A stretch of 64,000 nt of DNA from Metallumcola ferriviriculae. GTDB taxonomy: Bacteria > Bacillota > JADQBR01. Made by a program: the position numbers and the translations under genes. Under the pieces are notes generated by a model that did no database searches, was not told the origin of the DNA, and was given only the letters and a program-made list of their open reading frames with translations. Every line of letters starts with the position of its first letter. Position 1 is the first letter of the stretch. Below, piece by piece: positions 43,496 through 52,581 of the stretch. Location of the stretch: assembly GCF_035573695.1 (NCBI RefSeq), contig NZ_CP121694.1, forward strand, positions 906,501 through 970,500, in the 5' to 3' direction.

Positions 43496-44506
43496 ATGAA
43501 GATATTGCGCCGCTTTGGTAAAACGATGTATCGTACCTTTTACAGACTGATGATGACCGGCTTGGTAATGCTGCTCATCTTTCTCGTGATTGTGCAGGTG
43601 TTGGGTCAGATCGATTTTCAACACTACGAAGAAGGATTTATTCAATACCTGATAGATAAGGATGTCAAGGAGTTTAAAAATACGGATTTTGAAAAACAAT
43701 GGGTTCAAGAAATGCAGAACATGCTGGGACAAGCGCCGCCAAAAATTTCTATAGACATAGCGCGCACTAAGCAATATAAGACGGAGCAATGGCAATTATT
43801 TAAGCAGGGAATTGATGACACAGTGCTACTGATGCTGGACGTATTGGGTTTGGGCGGTAAGAAGGTGGGCAAAGAAGAAAGTGTTGATCGGGCAAAGGTC
43901 GACCTAGATTTGGCTCAGGATGACCGAAAAATTAGTAAGTCATGGCGGGGTATTGCGGTGGATAACTTGTGGGATGCGGCCGTAGCCCTATATCGTACCG
44001 TATCGGTAAATGTGGTGCTGGTAGATGACAAACCGGTGACCATCGTCAAAAAGACTGTAATACCTTTTGACCGGACTGATAATATTTTACGCTGGGCACC
44101 GCAGATACAGGCTGCGGCACAGAAATATGACATTGACCCGGCTATTATTGCGGGGGTTATGGAGCAGGAATCCGGTGGCAATCCCAAGGCCATTAGTCAT
44201 GCCGGCGCCGTTGGCCTGATGCAGTTGATGCCTGGCACTGCGAAATATCTGGGTGTTGATCCGTATGACCCTCAGGCAAATATTGAGGGTGGCGCGCGGT
44301 ATCTCTCTATGCAGTTAAAAGAATTTGGCAATTTGAAGCAGGCGTTGGCGGCTTATAATGCTGGGCCTGGCAATGTATATAATTCACGCTATCTTTATAT
44401 TTCCGAAACACAAAACTACCTACGCAGAGTGCCTTCCTTGATAGATAAATACCAGAAAAAATTTATAGGAGTACGGGTTACTGCACAATCTCAGGATAAA
44501 TTATAA
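43496..44506 (+). CDS. Membrane-anchored lytic transglycosylase (SLT domain)
   Basis: A 336-residue protein with one N-terminal membrane helix (about 18-38), an extracellular linker of about 160 residues, and a C-terminal SLT domain. Catalytic Glu225 is in EQESGGNP; GLMQLMPGTA and ALAAYNAGPG are the other motifs. It cleaves peptidoglycan glycan strands. GGAGGAA precedes the ATG. Confidence 0.93.
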   Translation: MKILRRFGKTMYRTFYRLMMTGLVMLLIFLVIVQVLGQIDFQHYEEGFIQYLIDKDVKEFKNTDFEKQWVQEMQNMLGQAPPKISIDIARTKQYKTEQWQLFKQGIDDTVLLMLDVLGLGGKKVGKEESVDRAKVDLDLAQDDRKISKSWRGIAVDNLWDAAVALYRTVSVNVVLVDDKPVTIVKKTVIPFDRTDNILRWAPQIQAAAQKYDIDPAIIAGVMEQESGGNPKAISHAGAVGLMQLMPGTAKYLGVDPYDPQANIEGGARYLSMQLKEFGNLKQALAAYNAGPGNVYNSRYLYISETQNYLRRVPSLIDKYQKKFIGVRVTAQSQDKL

Positions 44507-44529
44507 ACTCGGGGCGGTGCCCCGAGTTT
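44505..44529. terminator. Bidirectional hairpin between convergent genes
   Basis: 11-bp perfect stem AAACTCGGGGC/GCCCCGAGTTT with a 3-nt loop, overlapping the stops of the transglycosylase gene and the small minus-strand gene. Confidence 0.8.
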
Positions 44530-44686
44530 AATACAACTGCAGTTGTTTTTTCGCGGATAGCATTTTGCGTTTGATGTCCGCGATTTTTTTATTGTGCTGA
44601 CCATTTCTGTTAGTCTTTTCTAACAAGCTAAGGTAGCTGTTTCCTTGTTTCATAAAAAGTTTCAAATCCATCTTAGTTTTAGCCAT
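44528..44686 (-). CDS. Small basic protein of 52 residues
   Basis: The frame MAKTKMDLKLFMKQGNSYLS continues to a lysine-rich end (KKIADIKRKMLSAKKQLQLY). GAGGTGAG lies at the right distance before the ATG. It is likely a helical, basic peptide. No family is recognised. A ribosome site and a terminator at the end support it being real. Confidence 0.55.
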   Translation of the reverse strand: MAKTKMDLKLFMKQGNSYLSLLEKTNRNGQHNKKIADIKRKMLSAKKQLQLY

Positions 44687-44816
44687 AATACACTCACCTC
44701 TATAAGATTTTATAGCTATTATTACCTTAATTTGCCAATCATAAACTCTTCAAAAGTGTTTTTGATTGATTAATTTTAAATCCGTTGTCACAAACTATGA
44801 TTGTAGAGGTGATAGT

Positions 44817-46055
44817 ATGCGTTATTACAAATATATATTTATGTTTGTTATAGTGATCAGTTTAATATTATCGGCGGCATGCAGCAAACCCCAAAAAAAG
44901 CCGGCCCCACAAGAGCAACAAATGATAGGCGTCAGTTTACCTGACCTAAATAGTGCTCGGGATAAAGCCATCAAGAAAGCAATGGAAGATAACAAAGGTA
45001 AACAGGTAAAACTGATGTTTCAGGATGCAAAAAACGATGCTGCCCAACAGGAACTGCAGGTACAGCAGCTTTTAGACAAGAAAGTCAAAGTATTGGTAAT
45101 AGAATTTCTTGAACCTTCCCAAGCGATGCGGCTGGTGGAACAGGCGAAGGGTAAAGGAATAAAGATTCTGGCTTTAAATAACCTGCCGCCCAATGTACCG
45201 CTGGACGGTTTTATCGGGGCGGATTTTGCCAGGGTAGGAAAACTACAAGGTCAATTTATCCTTAATCAAGACCAACCATTAAAACAGCCGGAGGTACTGG
45301 CCCTAGTGGCACAGAAAAAGCCTGCCGGTCCAATGGGTTTGGCGGGTCTGGAAGAAAGTTTATCAGGACAGTTAAACATAACGAAGGGCGAAATAGCGAC
45401 TGATAATCCTACAATAGCTAAAACCGAGCTGATGCGCTTGATGTCAGCTAATTCTCCGGGAGCGATTACCACATCATCCCCAGATTTGACCAAGACCTTA
45501 TTGGAAAGTGCCATTGACCCTACGCTAGTAACAGTGGGTGCGGGTATTACTAAAGAAAGTGCCCAGGCGTTGTTAATGGGTGTGCATGATGCGGATGTCG
45601 ATTTGATGCCGGATCTAGTAGGTACCTATGCGGTAAAGGCAGCAGAGGATTTGGCAAAGAATGGCTTCTGGCAGTCAGACACGGTGGTTAATGATGGTAA
45701 TTACGACATTTCGGCGACATTGGTGCCGGTAAGATTGATTACAAAAGACAATCTTTTCTTAGTCCGTGAACGGTTGGGTAAACTGGAAGCTAAGCCCACA
45801 GAACAGGGCGGACAGGGGCAGCAGTCACAAAGCAGTGGACAGCAGGGTCAAGGACAGCAAAGCCAGGGCCAAGGCCAGGGTCAAGGTCAGAAGCAAGGCG
45901 GCGGGACCAAACTGATAATTGAAACAGCAGATGGGAAAAAGATGGAGCTGCAGATAGATGGTGAAATTAAGTCGGTGCAGATGGAAAAAGGCGGTAAGCA
46001 ACAGGGGGGCGGCGGTCAGCAAGGTGGGGGGCAACAAAGCGGCGGACAACAATAA
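44817..46055 (+). CDS. Type I periplasmic-binding lipoprotein with Gln/Gly-rich tail
   Basis: A 412-residue lipoprotein (lipobox LSAAC, Cys22) with the ribose-binding-protein fold (MIGVSLPDLNSARDKAIKKA; LEPSQAMRLVEQAKGKGIKIL). Such proteins bind sugars or autoinducer-type ligands. No ABC permease genes accompany it, so it may act in sensing or serve a distant transporter. After residue about 340 the chain becomes low-complexity GQ/SQ repeats interrupted by a small KLIIETADGKKMELQIDGE segment. ATG at 44817 with GAGGTGA is chosen. Confidence 0.8.
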   Translation: MRYYKYIFMFVIVISLILSAACSKPQKKPAPQEQQMIGVSLPDLNSARDKAIKKAMEDNKGKQVKLMFQDAKNDAAQQELQVQQLLDKKVKVLVIEFLEPSQAMRLVEQAKGKGIKILALNNLPPNVPLDGFIGADFARVGKLQGQFILNQDQPLKQPEVLALVAQKKPAGPMGLAGLEESLSGQLNITKGEIATDNPTIAKTELMRLMSANSPGAITTSSPDLTKTLLESAIDPTLVTVGAGITKESAQALLMGVHDADVDLMPDLVGTYAVKAAEDLAKNGFWQSDTVVNDGNYDISATLVPVRLITKDNLFLVRERLGKLEAKPTEQGGQGQQSQSSGQQGQGQQSQGQGQGQGQKQGGGTKLIIETADGKKMELQIDGEIKSVQMEKGGKQQGGGGQQGGGQQSGGQQ

Positions 46056-46061
46056 TAAATG

Positions 46062-46105
46062 AAAAGAGGCCTGTTCCTGTTGGATCGTTGGAGGCCTCTT
46101 TTTGT
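46062..46105 (+). terminator. Terminator after the binding-protein gene
   Basis: AAAAGAGGCC/GGCCTCTTTT stem with a long loop and T5. Confidence 0.85.
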
Positions 46106-46108
46106 TTG

Positions 46109-46843
46109 CTATTTTAAGATTTCAAAAGCTTCGGGGTTTCTGATAAAAGCATCATACAGACCTTCACCCGGCTGCATGGTTATTGGCTGTTCTAAGGAAG
46201 GTGCAGCCAACAGCTTAAGGCCTACAGAATTGCGGTAGTTTTCATTTTTTACGAATTCCCTTTTGCCATTGTCGCCCCTAATGCAGTAGTAGGCCGCGCC
46301 TCTTTTATCGGCGAAAGATTGATACAACGAAGAAAAGTTGCTTTCTATCAGGTTAGCCATCACTAACGGTTCTTCACCGGGATTAACGGTGATATGACCA
46401 TAGTTGGAAGGAATATATACCTTATCGCCTTTTTTCGCCTCTACTGTCATGATTTCTTCTACTTCCCCGGCTCTGTTATTTTTTTGCAATAAATAAAGAG
46501 CTTCCCCGTTGAGAACTTCGTAGTATTCAGGAAAGGTTTCTGAAGATTGAGGCTTAAGGGGGTGGAAATGGCCGATGGTTTTAATATACTCTCGGTCAAT
46601 TAAACCTGAGAGTATAATGGTAATATCATAACGGATATTATTATCCAAAAAAAGCTGGCGATCTTCCCGGTGGTGAACGCCCCGATACATATAATATAAA
46701 GGACGATCATTTAAAGGCACTGACCGATACAATACATCTCCAGCATCCTTTAACTGGCGTACTGCCGGCTGGGGTGCGTAGATATCTTCGGAAAAACTGA
46801 GCTCTCCGTTTGATAGGAGCTCAAAATCCTGTCCAAAAATCAT
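46109..46843 (-). CDS. Cupin-type glucose-6-phosphate isomerase
   Basis: A 244-residue cupin enzyme matching the archaeal-type phosphoglucose isomerase. Metal ligands fit H92 and H94 in GHFHP, E106 in FPEYYEVLNG and H150 in NYGHITVNPG. It interconverts glucose-6-phosphate and fructose-6-phosphate and is unrelated to the usual bacterial Pgi. AGGAGGA precedes the ATG. It stands alone between terminators. Confidence 0.9.
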   Translation of the reverse strand: MIFGQDFELLSNGELSFSEDIYAPQPAVRQLKDAGDVLYRSVPLNDRPLYYMYRGVHHREDRQLFLDNNIRYDITIILSGLIDREYIKTIGHFHPLKPQSSETFPEYYEVLNGEALYLLQKNNRAGEVEEIMTVEAKKGDKVYIPSNYGHITVNPGEEPLVMANLIESNFSSLYQSFADKRGAAYYCIRGDNGKREFVKNENYRNSVGLKLLAAPSLEQPITMQPGEGLYDAFIRNPEAFEILK

Positions 46844-46948
46844 GGAAAAGTCCTCCTGTTTAGGTAAGGTTTACTTTGCTCCTTATTATACCTCACGGTT
46901 ATTAAAAATACAAAATAAGTTTTCCCTGCCCAATTTTTCACAGACTAA

Positions 46949-46994
46949 GCCCGGTACTCAAAGTTATAACAGTTTTTTTATCTGAGTACCGGGC
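46949..46994. repeat. 12-bp inverted repeat between minus-strand genes
   Basis: GCCCGGTACTCA and TGAGTACCGGGC flank a 22-nt loop. It may end the transcript coming from 47168. Confidence 0.6.
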
Positions 46995-47009
46995 CCAGCT
47001 CATTTGTAC

Positions 47010-47168
47010 CTAGACTTGGTTGAGAGGCTGTTCACAACAATCGCCGCTTTGGGAGTAAGTGGAACCACAGGTTTCACAATAAAAGGTTCCTTGCTGCAGC
47101 ATTGGTTTGCCGCAGCAAAAATCCGGCAGCCGTTTAGACTTGCCGCACGTGGTGCAGCCGTAAGCCAT
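47010..47168 (-). CDS. Small Cys-rich zinc-ribbon-like protein
   Basis: A 52-residue peptide with CTTC, CC, CETC and CC (MAYGCTTCGK...FCCGKPML...YCETCGSTY...GDCCEQ). This gives enough cysteines for two metal sites. GGGAGGTGAT precedes the ATG. No named family is recognised. Confidence 0.65.
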   Translation of the reverse strand: MAYGCTTCGKSKRLPDFCCGKPMLQQGTFYCETCGSTYSQSGDCCEQPLNQV

Positions 47169-47192
47169 CAGTATCACCTCCCAGTAGGCAAG

Positions 47193-47558
47193 TTACTTTC
47201 CATACATCTCCCTGATGACTTGGGTAACTATGGGCCTTTCACTGTCATCCAGCATACGTTTCAAAGAGAATTCTACTACCGTGGTTAAAGAACCGTCTGG
47301 AAGTTCATAAATTTCCGACTTGACAATTTTACCAATACCGATTACCTCTTGGCTCTTGGCGATGATCAGAACTTCAAGACCCACGGGATAGACCAATTTA
47401 TGTCCCTCACGAAAGAACCCTAAAATTATATTTCCGGAGGTCCTTTTCCATAATAGTAAATTCTCATTTTCATCATTTTGAATTTTCTGGCCCGGTTCTT
47501 TTGGCAATTCGTCAACCGGTAGTCGCAACAACCAAGTAAATTCAAATTTGTACCCCAT
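47193..47558 (-). CDS. Hypothetical 121-residue protein
   Basis: A soluble protein beginning MGYKFEFTWLLRLP and rich in beta-type stretches (GNIILGFFREGHKLVYPVGLEVLIIAKS; TTVVEFSLKRML). It looks like a single small beta-domain. A good GAGGTGAC ribosome site and its closeness to the Cys-rich gene (25 bp) suggest a two-gene unit. I do not recognise the family. Confidence 0.6.
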   Translation of the reverse strand: MGYKFEFTWLLRLPVDELPKEPGQKIQNDENENLLLWKRTSGNIILGFFREGHKLVYPVGLEVLIIAKSQEVIGIGKIVKSEIYELPDGSLTTVVEFSLKRMLDDSERPIVTQVIREMYGK

Positions 47559-47777
47559 TTTAAGTCACCTCTCCCTATAGCTTGAGTTTTCTCTACAATT
47601 ATTATGCTTAAATTTACCATAATTTAGCCATATTTGCCACCTTTTTGGTCAAGCAGTGTACTTCTTTTTGATTTATGGCGGCATATATATTAACAAGACA
47701 TACATGATACTCAAAGGGGAAAGGCCGTTAGGCCATTTAAACAATTTCCAGACTTCAGGGGCTAGGGGGGAGAATAT

Positions 47778-49673
47778 ATGGATGTCTTAGAACGATTACA
47801 GCAGTATCGCCAGCGGGAAAAAGCCTTGGCCTGGGGGGGAACCTTTGCAGATTACCTCCAATTGCTGAGAGAAAGGCCTGAGATAGGCCGGTTAGCCCAT
47901 GCCAGGATATACGATATGATTGCCAGCTATGGCGTGGAACAAACCGAAAGCGGCAAACGCTATAATTTCTTTGCACCGGAAATCTTTGGCGTGGAAAAGG
48001 TCTTGGAACGACTGGTGGAAGAGTATTTTCACTCTGCTGCACGGCGCTTGGATGTGAGAAAAAGGATACTGCTGCTGATGGGACCGGTGAGCGGCGGTAA
48101 ATCTACTATTGTTTCCATGATAAAAAGGGGATTGGAGCAATATACCCGCTCAGACGAAGGGGCAATTTATGCTATCAAAGGATGTCCCATGCATGAAGAA
48201 CCGCTGCATCTGATACCCCGTCAGCTTCGGGAGGAATTCTCTCAGGAATACGGGGTTTACATTGAAGGAAATCTTTGTCCTGCATGCAGTTTAATGGTGG
48301 AAAAAGAATATCAAGGGCGGATAGAGAGTATCCCAGTGGAACGAATCCTTTTTTCAGAAGAGAAAAGAGTGGGGATAGGTACATTCAGTCCTTCAGATCC
48401 GAAATCCCAGGATATTGCAGACCTCACCGGCAGTGTAGACTTTTCCACCATAGCAGAGTACGGGTCAGAATCAGACCCGCGAGCCTACCGCTTTGACGGC
48501 GAACTGAATAAGGCTAACCGAGGCATTATGGAATTTCAGGAGATGCTTAAGGCAGATGAAAAGTTCCTCTATAACCTGCTCAGTTTATCTCAGGAAGGAA
48601 ACTTTAAAGCTGGACGTTTTGCGCTGATATCTGCTGACGAGATGATTGTCGCTCATACCAACGAAGCTGAATACCGCGCTTTTATCAGCAACAAGAAAAA
48701 TGAAGCGCTGCAATCTAGGATTATCGTATTGCCAATAACCTATAACTTAAAAGCTTCAGAAGAAGTTAAGATTTATCATAAGCTAATTGCCCAGAGCGAT
48801 ATGCAGGATGTGCATATCGCGCCTTATGCTTTAAAAGTTGCTGCTATGTTTTCCATACTTTCTCGTTTAAAGGAGTCTCGTAAGCAGGGGATGGATTTAC
48901 TTAAGAAAATGAAGCTTTATGATGGTGAAGATGTAGAAGGATTTAAGCAAAAGGATGTTAAGGAATTGCAAGCGGAGGCAGAGGGCGAAGGTATGAGCGG
49001 CATAGACCCCCGCTATGTGATTAACCGCATCTCCAGCGCATTAATTACAAAAGACACCACATGTATCAATGCTTTGGATATTTTGCGCGCCCTTAAACAT
49101 GGGCTGGATCAGCATACATCCATCAATAAAGAGGAAAAAGAAAACCTACTTAATTATTTGGCTGCAGCGCGAAAAGAATATGATGAGATGGCGAAGAAAG
49201 AGGTGCAGCGAGCGTTTGTCTATTCATACGAGGAGTCAGCCAGGACATTGTTCAACAATTATCTGGATAATGTCGAAGCTTACTGTAACGGTTATAAAGT
49301 TAAAGACCCAATTACTGACGAGGAACTTGATCCGGATGAAAAGTTGATGCGCTCGATTGAAGAGCAGATAGGGGTTTCCGAAAATGCCAAAAAAACTTTT
49401 CGTGAAGAGCTTCTGATTCGGCTGTCGAGCTACGCCCGCCAGGGTAAGTCTTTCGACTATAACTCACATGAGAGACTGCGGGAGGCAATCGAGAAAAAAC
49501 TTTTTACGGACCTAAAGGACATAGTAAAAATAACTACTTCAGCGAAAACGCCCGACCCCGAGCAGTTAAAGCGTATCAATGCCGTTATGGAGCGGTTGAT
49601 AGACAGCCATGGCTATTGTCATGTATGTGCCAACGAACTCTTAAAGTATGCGGGAAGTCTATTGAACAGGTAG
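47778..49673 (+). CDS. prkA: PrkA AAA+ serine protein kinase
   Basis: A 631-residue protein with the PrkA AAA core, P-loop GPVSGGKSTI (about 101-110), IKGCPMHEEPLHLIP, and a C-terminal kinase-like part ending HVCANELLKYAGSLLNR. In Bacillus PrkA takes part in sporulation, and later work suggests protease activity as well. It is first in a prkA-yhbH-spoVR operon conserved from Bacillus to enterobacteria. GGGGGGAG precedes the ATG. Confidence 0.95.
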   Translation: MDVLERLQQYRQREKALAWGGTFADYLQLLRERPEIGRLAHARIYDMIASYGVEQTESGKRYNFFAPEIFGVEKVLERLVEEYFHSAARRLDVRKRILLLMGPVSGGKSTIVSMIKRGLEQYTRSDEGAIYAIKGCPMHEEPLHLIPRQLREEFSQEYGVYIEGNLCPACSLMVEKEYQGRIESIPVERILFSEEKRVGIGTFSPSDPKSQDIADLTGSVDFSTIAEYGSESDPRAYRFDGELNKANRGIMEFQEMLKADEKFLYNLLSLSQEGNFKAGRFALISADEMIVAHTNEAEYRAFISNKKNEALQSRIIVLPITYNLKASEEVKIYHKLIAQSDMQDVHIAPYALKVAAMFSILSRLKESRKQGMDLLKKMKLYDGEDVEGFKQKDVKELQAEAEGEGMSGIDPRYVINRISSALITKDTTCINALDILRALKHGLDQHTSINKEEKENLLNYLAAARKEYDEMAKKEVQRAFVYSYEESARTLFNNYLDNVEAYCNGYKVKDPITDEELDPDEKLMRSIEEQIGVSENAKKTFREELLIRLSSYARQGKSFDYNSHERLREAIEKKLFTDLKDIVKITTSAKTPDPEQLKRINAVMERLIDSHGYCHVCANELLKYAGSLLNR

Positions 49674-49682
49674 GTGGGGGGC

Positions 49683-50825
49683 TTGACTGACAATCTTATT
49701 TCCAGAGACGACTGGTCCCTGCATCGTAAGGGCCGTATCGACCAGAAAAGACATCGGGAAAAGGTGAAAGATGCCATAAAAAATAATTTATCTGATTTGA
49801 TAACGGATGAAGGTATTATTATTACTAAAGGTAAGAAGGTTTTGAAAGTTCCCATTCGTTCCTTGGAGGAATATCATTTTCGTTACAGTCATGAGAAAAA
49901 TAAACACGGCGGTCAAGGGAATGGCAATAGCAAAAAGGGTGACGTGTTGGGAAGCGATCCTTCAGGAGGACCATCCGGAAGAGGCAAGGGGGCCGGCGAC
50001 CAACCAGGAGTGGACTATTACGAAGTAGAGATGTCAGTGGAGGAATTATCGGAACTTCTGTTTGAAGAATTGGAATTACCGAACATGCAAGAAAAACAAA
50101 GCAAGGAGGTAGAGACAGAAGCATATCGTTTTACTGATGTGCGTAAAAGAGGTCTATCCGGCAATCTGGATAAAAAACGCACCATCCTAGAAAACCTGAA
50201 ACGGAATGCCATGAAGGGAGAGCCAAAGATCGGGGGTATAACCCCGGAAGACTTACGCTATAAGACCTGGACCGTGCATAGGCAGTATAAATCTAATGCT
50301 GTCGTACTGGCGATGATGGATACATCGGGAAGCATGGGCAACTTTGAAAAGTACATCGCACGAAGTTTCTTCTTCTGGATGGTGCGTTTTTTAAGAACTA
50401 AGTATGAGAGTGTAGAAATAATCTTTATTGCTCATCATACCCAGGCGAAAGTGGTGACCGAGGAGGAGTTCTTTACCAAAGGTGAAAGTGGCGGGACAAA
50501 ATGCTCTTCGGCATATAGTCTGGCCCTGGATTTAATTGATAAAAAGTATCCACCTGAAGAATATAACCTTTACCCCTTTCATTTCTCTGATGGTGACAAC
50601 CTACCCTCAGATAATGAACTTTGCTATAAATTGGTCGCGGGTCTGCTGGAACGCTGTAATATGTTTGGCTATGGTGAAATTGTTAATCCCTACTATCGCA
50701 GCAGTACTCTGCTCAATACCTTTAAATCCGTCTCTGCAGACAATTTTAAGGCAGTGACAATAAAGGATAAGAATGAAGTGTTTTCCGCTTTAAAAGCATT
50801 TTTCAGCAGAAAAGATAGAGATTAA
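49683..50825 (+). CDS. yhbH: YhbH/YeaH (DUF444) VWA-like protein
   Basis: About 380 residues. The N-terminal [20 protein letters not shown] segment and the VWA metal site MMDTSGSMG are typical of DUF444. The later part has [17 protein letters not shown] and [10 protein letters not shown]. It is a sporulation-linked partner of PrkA and SpoVR; its biochemical role is unknown. The TTG at 49683 fits the AGGTGGGGG site better than the GTG at 49674, which follows the prkA stop directly. Confidence 0.92.
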   Translation: MTDNLISRDDWSLHRKGRIDQKRHREKVKDAIKNNLSDLITDEGIIITKGKKVLKVPIRSLEEYHFRYSHEKNKHGGQGNGNSKKGDVLGSDPSGGPSGRGKGAGDQPGVDYYEVEMSVEELSELLFEELELPNMQEKQSKEVETEAYRFTDVRKRGLSGNLDKKRTILENLKRNAMKGEPKIGGITPEDLRYKTWTVHRQYKSNAVVLAMMDTSGSMGNFEKYIARSFFFWMVRFLRTKYESVEIIFIAHHTQAKVVTEEEFFTKGESGGTKCSSAYSLALDLIDKKYPPEEYNLYPFHFSDGDNLPSDNELCYKLVAGLLERCNMFGYGEIVNPYYRSSTLLNTFKSVSADNFKAVTIKDKNEVFSALKAFFSRKDRD

Positions 50826-50854
50826 TTCAATCTTTTCTGAAGGGGGAGCTTGAC

Positions 50855-52252
50855 TTGAATGATAGTTTAGTGCTTAATACGTTGGAACAAGCAACGGAAG
50901 ATATGGTAAAACTGGCCAAGGCATTTGGCCTTGATTTTTTTCCCATGCGGTTTGAATTAGTGCCTGCAGAGATTATTTATACTGTAGGTTCATATGGAAT
51001 GCCCACTCGTTTTTCCCACTGGTCTCACGGCAAGGCATTTCATCGTTTGAAGATGCAGTACGACTACAACCTCAGCCGAATTTACGAGTTGATCATTAAT
51101 TCCGATCCGAGTTATGCATTTTTATTGGAAGGCAATTCCACTATCCAAAATAAAATGGTTATTGCCCATGTGCTGGCTCACAGTGATTTTTTCAAAAACA
51201 ATTCATATTTTCAAAAAACTTCTCGCAAAATGACAGAGACTATGGCGTGTAACGCCGCTCGGATAGAAGAATATGAGCAGCAGTACGGTCATCACGAAGT
51301 GGAGACATTTCTCGATGCCGTTTTGTCAATCCTTGAACATATTGACCCCAGGCACCACATTGGTGAAAAAAAAGAAGAGGCCCCTATCCCTAAAGTGACA
51401 GAGTACGATGATTTGTTTGCTTTGGGCAAAACAGCTTCCGATGTAAGCAAATTAAGCCGGCAAATAAAGCAGTTTCCTTCGCAGCCCGACAAGGACCTGA
51501 TAGCATTTATTGCCCGAAATGCTCCCGGATTGGAAGATTGGCAGCGGGATATCCTCTGGATGCTGCGAGAGGAGATGCTTTATTTCTGGCCCCAAGTGGA
51601 GACAAAAATCATGAACGAAGGCTGGGCAACGTTTTGGCACCTACGTATCATGCGGGGGATGGATTTAACAGAAGACGAAGCAGTAGAATTTTCTAAGATG
51701 AACAGCAATCTGGTACTTCCATCACGTGCCTCTATAAACCCATATCATCTCGGCCTGGCCATTTTTGAAGATATTTACAAGCGATGGGATAAACCTTCAG
51801 CGGAAGAAACATTAAAATACGGCCGCCGTCCTGGTTTGGGTATGGAAAAAATCTTTCAGGTAAGGGAAACAGAAAACGACGGCTCTTTCCTGCGTAACTA
51901 CCTTACTGAAGAATTAGTAGAAGAACTAGACCTTTACCTTTACAAAAAAGTAGGTCACGAATGGCAGGTGGTGGAGACTGACTGGGAAGAAGTGAGGGAC
52001 GGCTTAATAAACAGCATCATGAATGGAGGCCACCCCTACCTCGAAGTGGAAAACGGTGACTATTGCGGCTCGGGGGATCTGTTGATAAATCACTGCTTCG
52101 AGGGGCAGGAATTAGATATAGCGTACCTTGAAAAAACCCTTCCCCACGTCTATCTCCTCTGGGGGAAACCGGTACATCTTAAGACGGTAATAGAAGGGAA
52201 ACACGTGAAATTTTCATACGACGGAAAGAAAAACAGCCGCCAGCTGCTTTGA
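50855..52252 (+). CDS. spoVR: SpoVR, stage V sporulation protein R (intact)
   Basis: A 465-residue SpoVR family protein; in B. subtilis it is needed for normal spore cortex formation. Conserved parts include the GYGMPTRFSHW-like SYGMPTRFSHW near residue 48, MNEGWATFWHLRIMR (about 253-267), SRASINPYHLG and a C-terminal domain of about 130 residues. Start: TTG with AAGGGGGAG at proper distance. The last 642 bp recur at 59250-59891 and the last about 340 bp at 62298-62639. The stop codon lies inside a terminator stem. Confidence 0.95.
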   Translation: MNDSLVLNTLEQATEDMVKLAKAFGLDFFPMRFELVPAEIIYTVGSYGMPTRFSHWSHGKAFHRLKMQYDYNLSRIYELIINSDPSYAFLLEGNSTIQNKMVIAHVLAHSDFFKNNSYFQKTSRKMTETMACNAARIEEYEQQYGHHEVETFLDAVLSILEHIDPRHHIGEKKEEAPIPKVTEYDDLFALGKTASDVSKLSRQIKQFPSQPDKDLIAFIARNAPGLEDWQRDILWMLREEMLYFWPQVETKIMNEGWATFWHLRIMRGMDLTEDEAVEFSKMNSNLVLPSRASINPYHLGLAIFEDIYKRWDKPSAEETLKYGRRPGLGMEKIFQVRETENDGSFLRNYLTEELVEELDLYLYKKVGHEWQVVETDWEEVRDGLINSIMNGGHPYLEVENGDYCGSGDLLINHCFEGQELDIAYLEKTLPHVYLLWGKPVHLKTVIEGKHVKFSYDGKKNSRQLL

Positions 52253-52270
52253 GTAGTTGGTGGCTTTTTC
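52235..52270 (+). terminator. Terminator overlapping the spoVR stop codon
   Basis: A 14-bp stem AGCCGCCAGCTGCT/AGTAGTTGGTGGCT (three G-U pairs) encloses the TGA, followed by T5. The same stem closes both truncated copies (59874-59905 and 62622-62652). Confidence 0.9.
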
Positions 52271-52389
52271 TATACTAAGCTAGATATGGGTAATCATTTG
52301 ATGATTAATTCGTAAGTGCTGGTGCACTTTATATAAATAGTCGGTTTTAGTCAATCTATGGTAGTGTCAGCCCACCAAAAGTTATAAAG

Positions 52390-52550
52390 TGGTATACCAA
52401 AAAAAATACATAATTATATTACCTTGAGATAGCATAAAAAAAAATATCTAAATAACCTTTAAAATAAAGGCTATTTAGAAGTATATAAATAATATTCTAA
52501 ATATTTCATATATTTTTTATATTGAAATATATTGCAAAATGGTATACAAT
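52390..52550 (+). promoter_or_regulatory. Promoter and two GntR/FadR-type operators before tctC
   Basis: TGGTATACCA (52390-52399) is a perfect palindrome, and TGGTATACAA (52540-52549) is a one-mismatch copy. The second overlaps the -10 TACAAT (52545-52550) of a promoter with -35 TTGAAA (52522-52527), 17-bp spacing. FadR-group GntR proteins bind t-GT-N2-AC-a sites, and such a regulator is encoded at 55636. A hairpin-forming palindrome (52448-52478) lies between the two sites. Confidence 0.7.
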
Positions 52551-52581
52551 AAATGCAATAAATGGAAAAGGAGAGATTTGC

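Noticed and set aside
47681-47705. SigE-like promoter before prkA (GCATATA and CATACAT)
   Set aside because: The elements match but the spacing is only 11 bp, too short for a normal SigE promoter.
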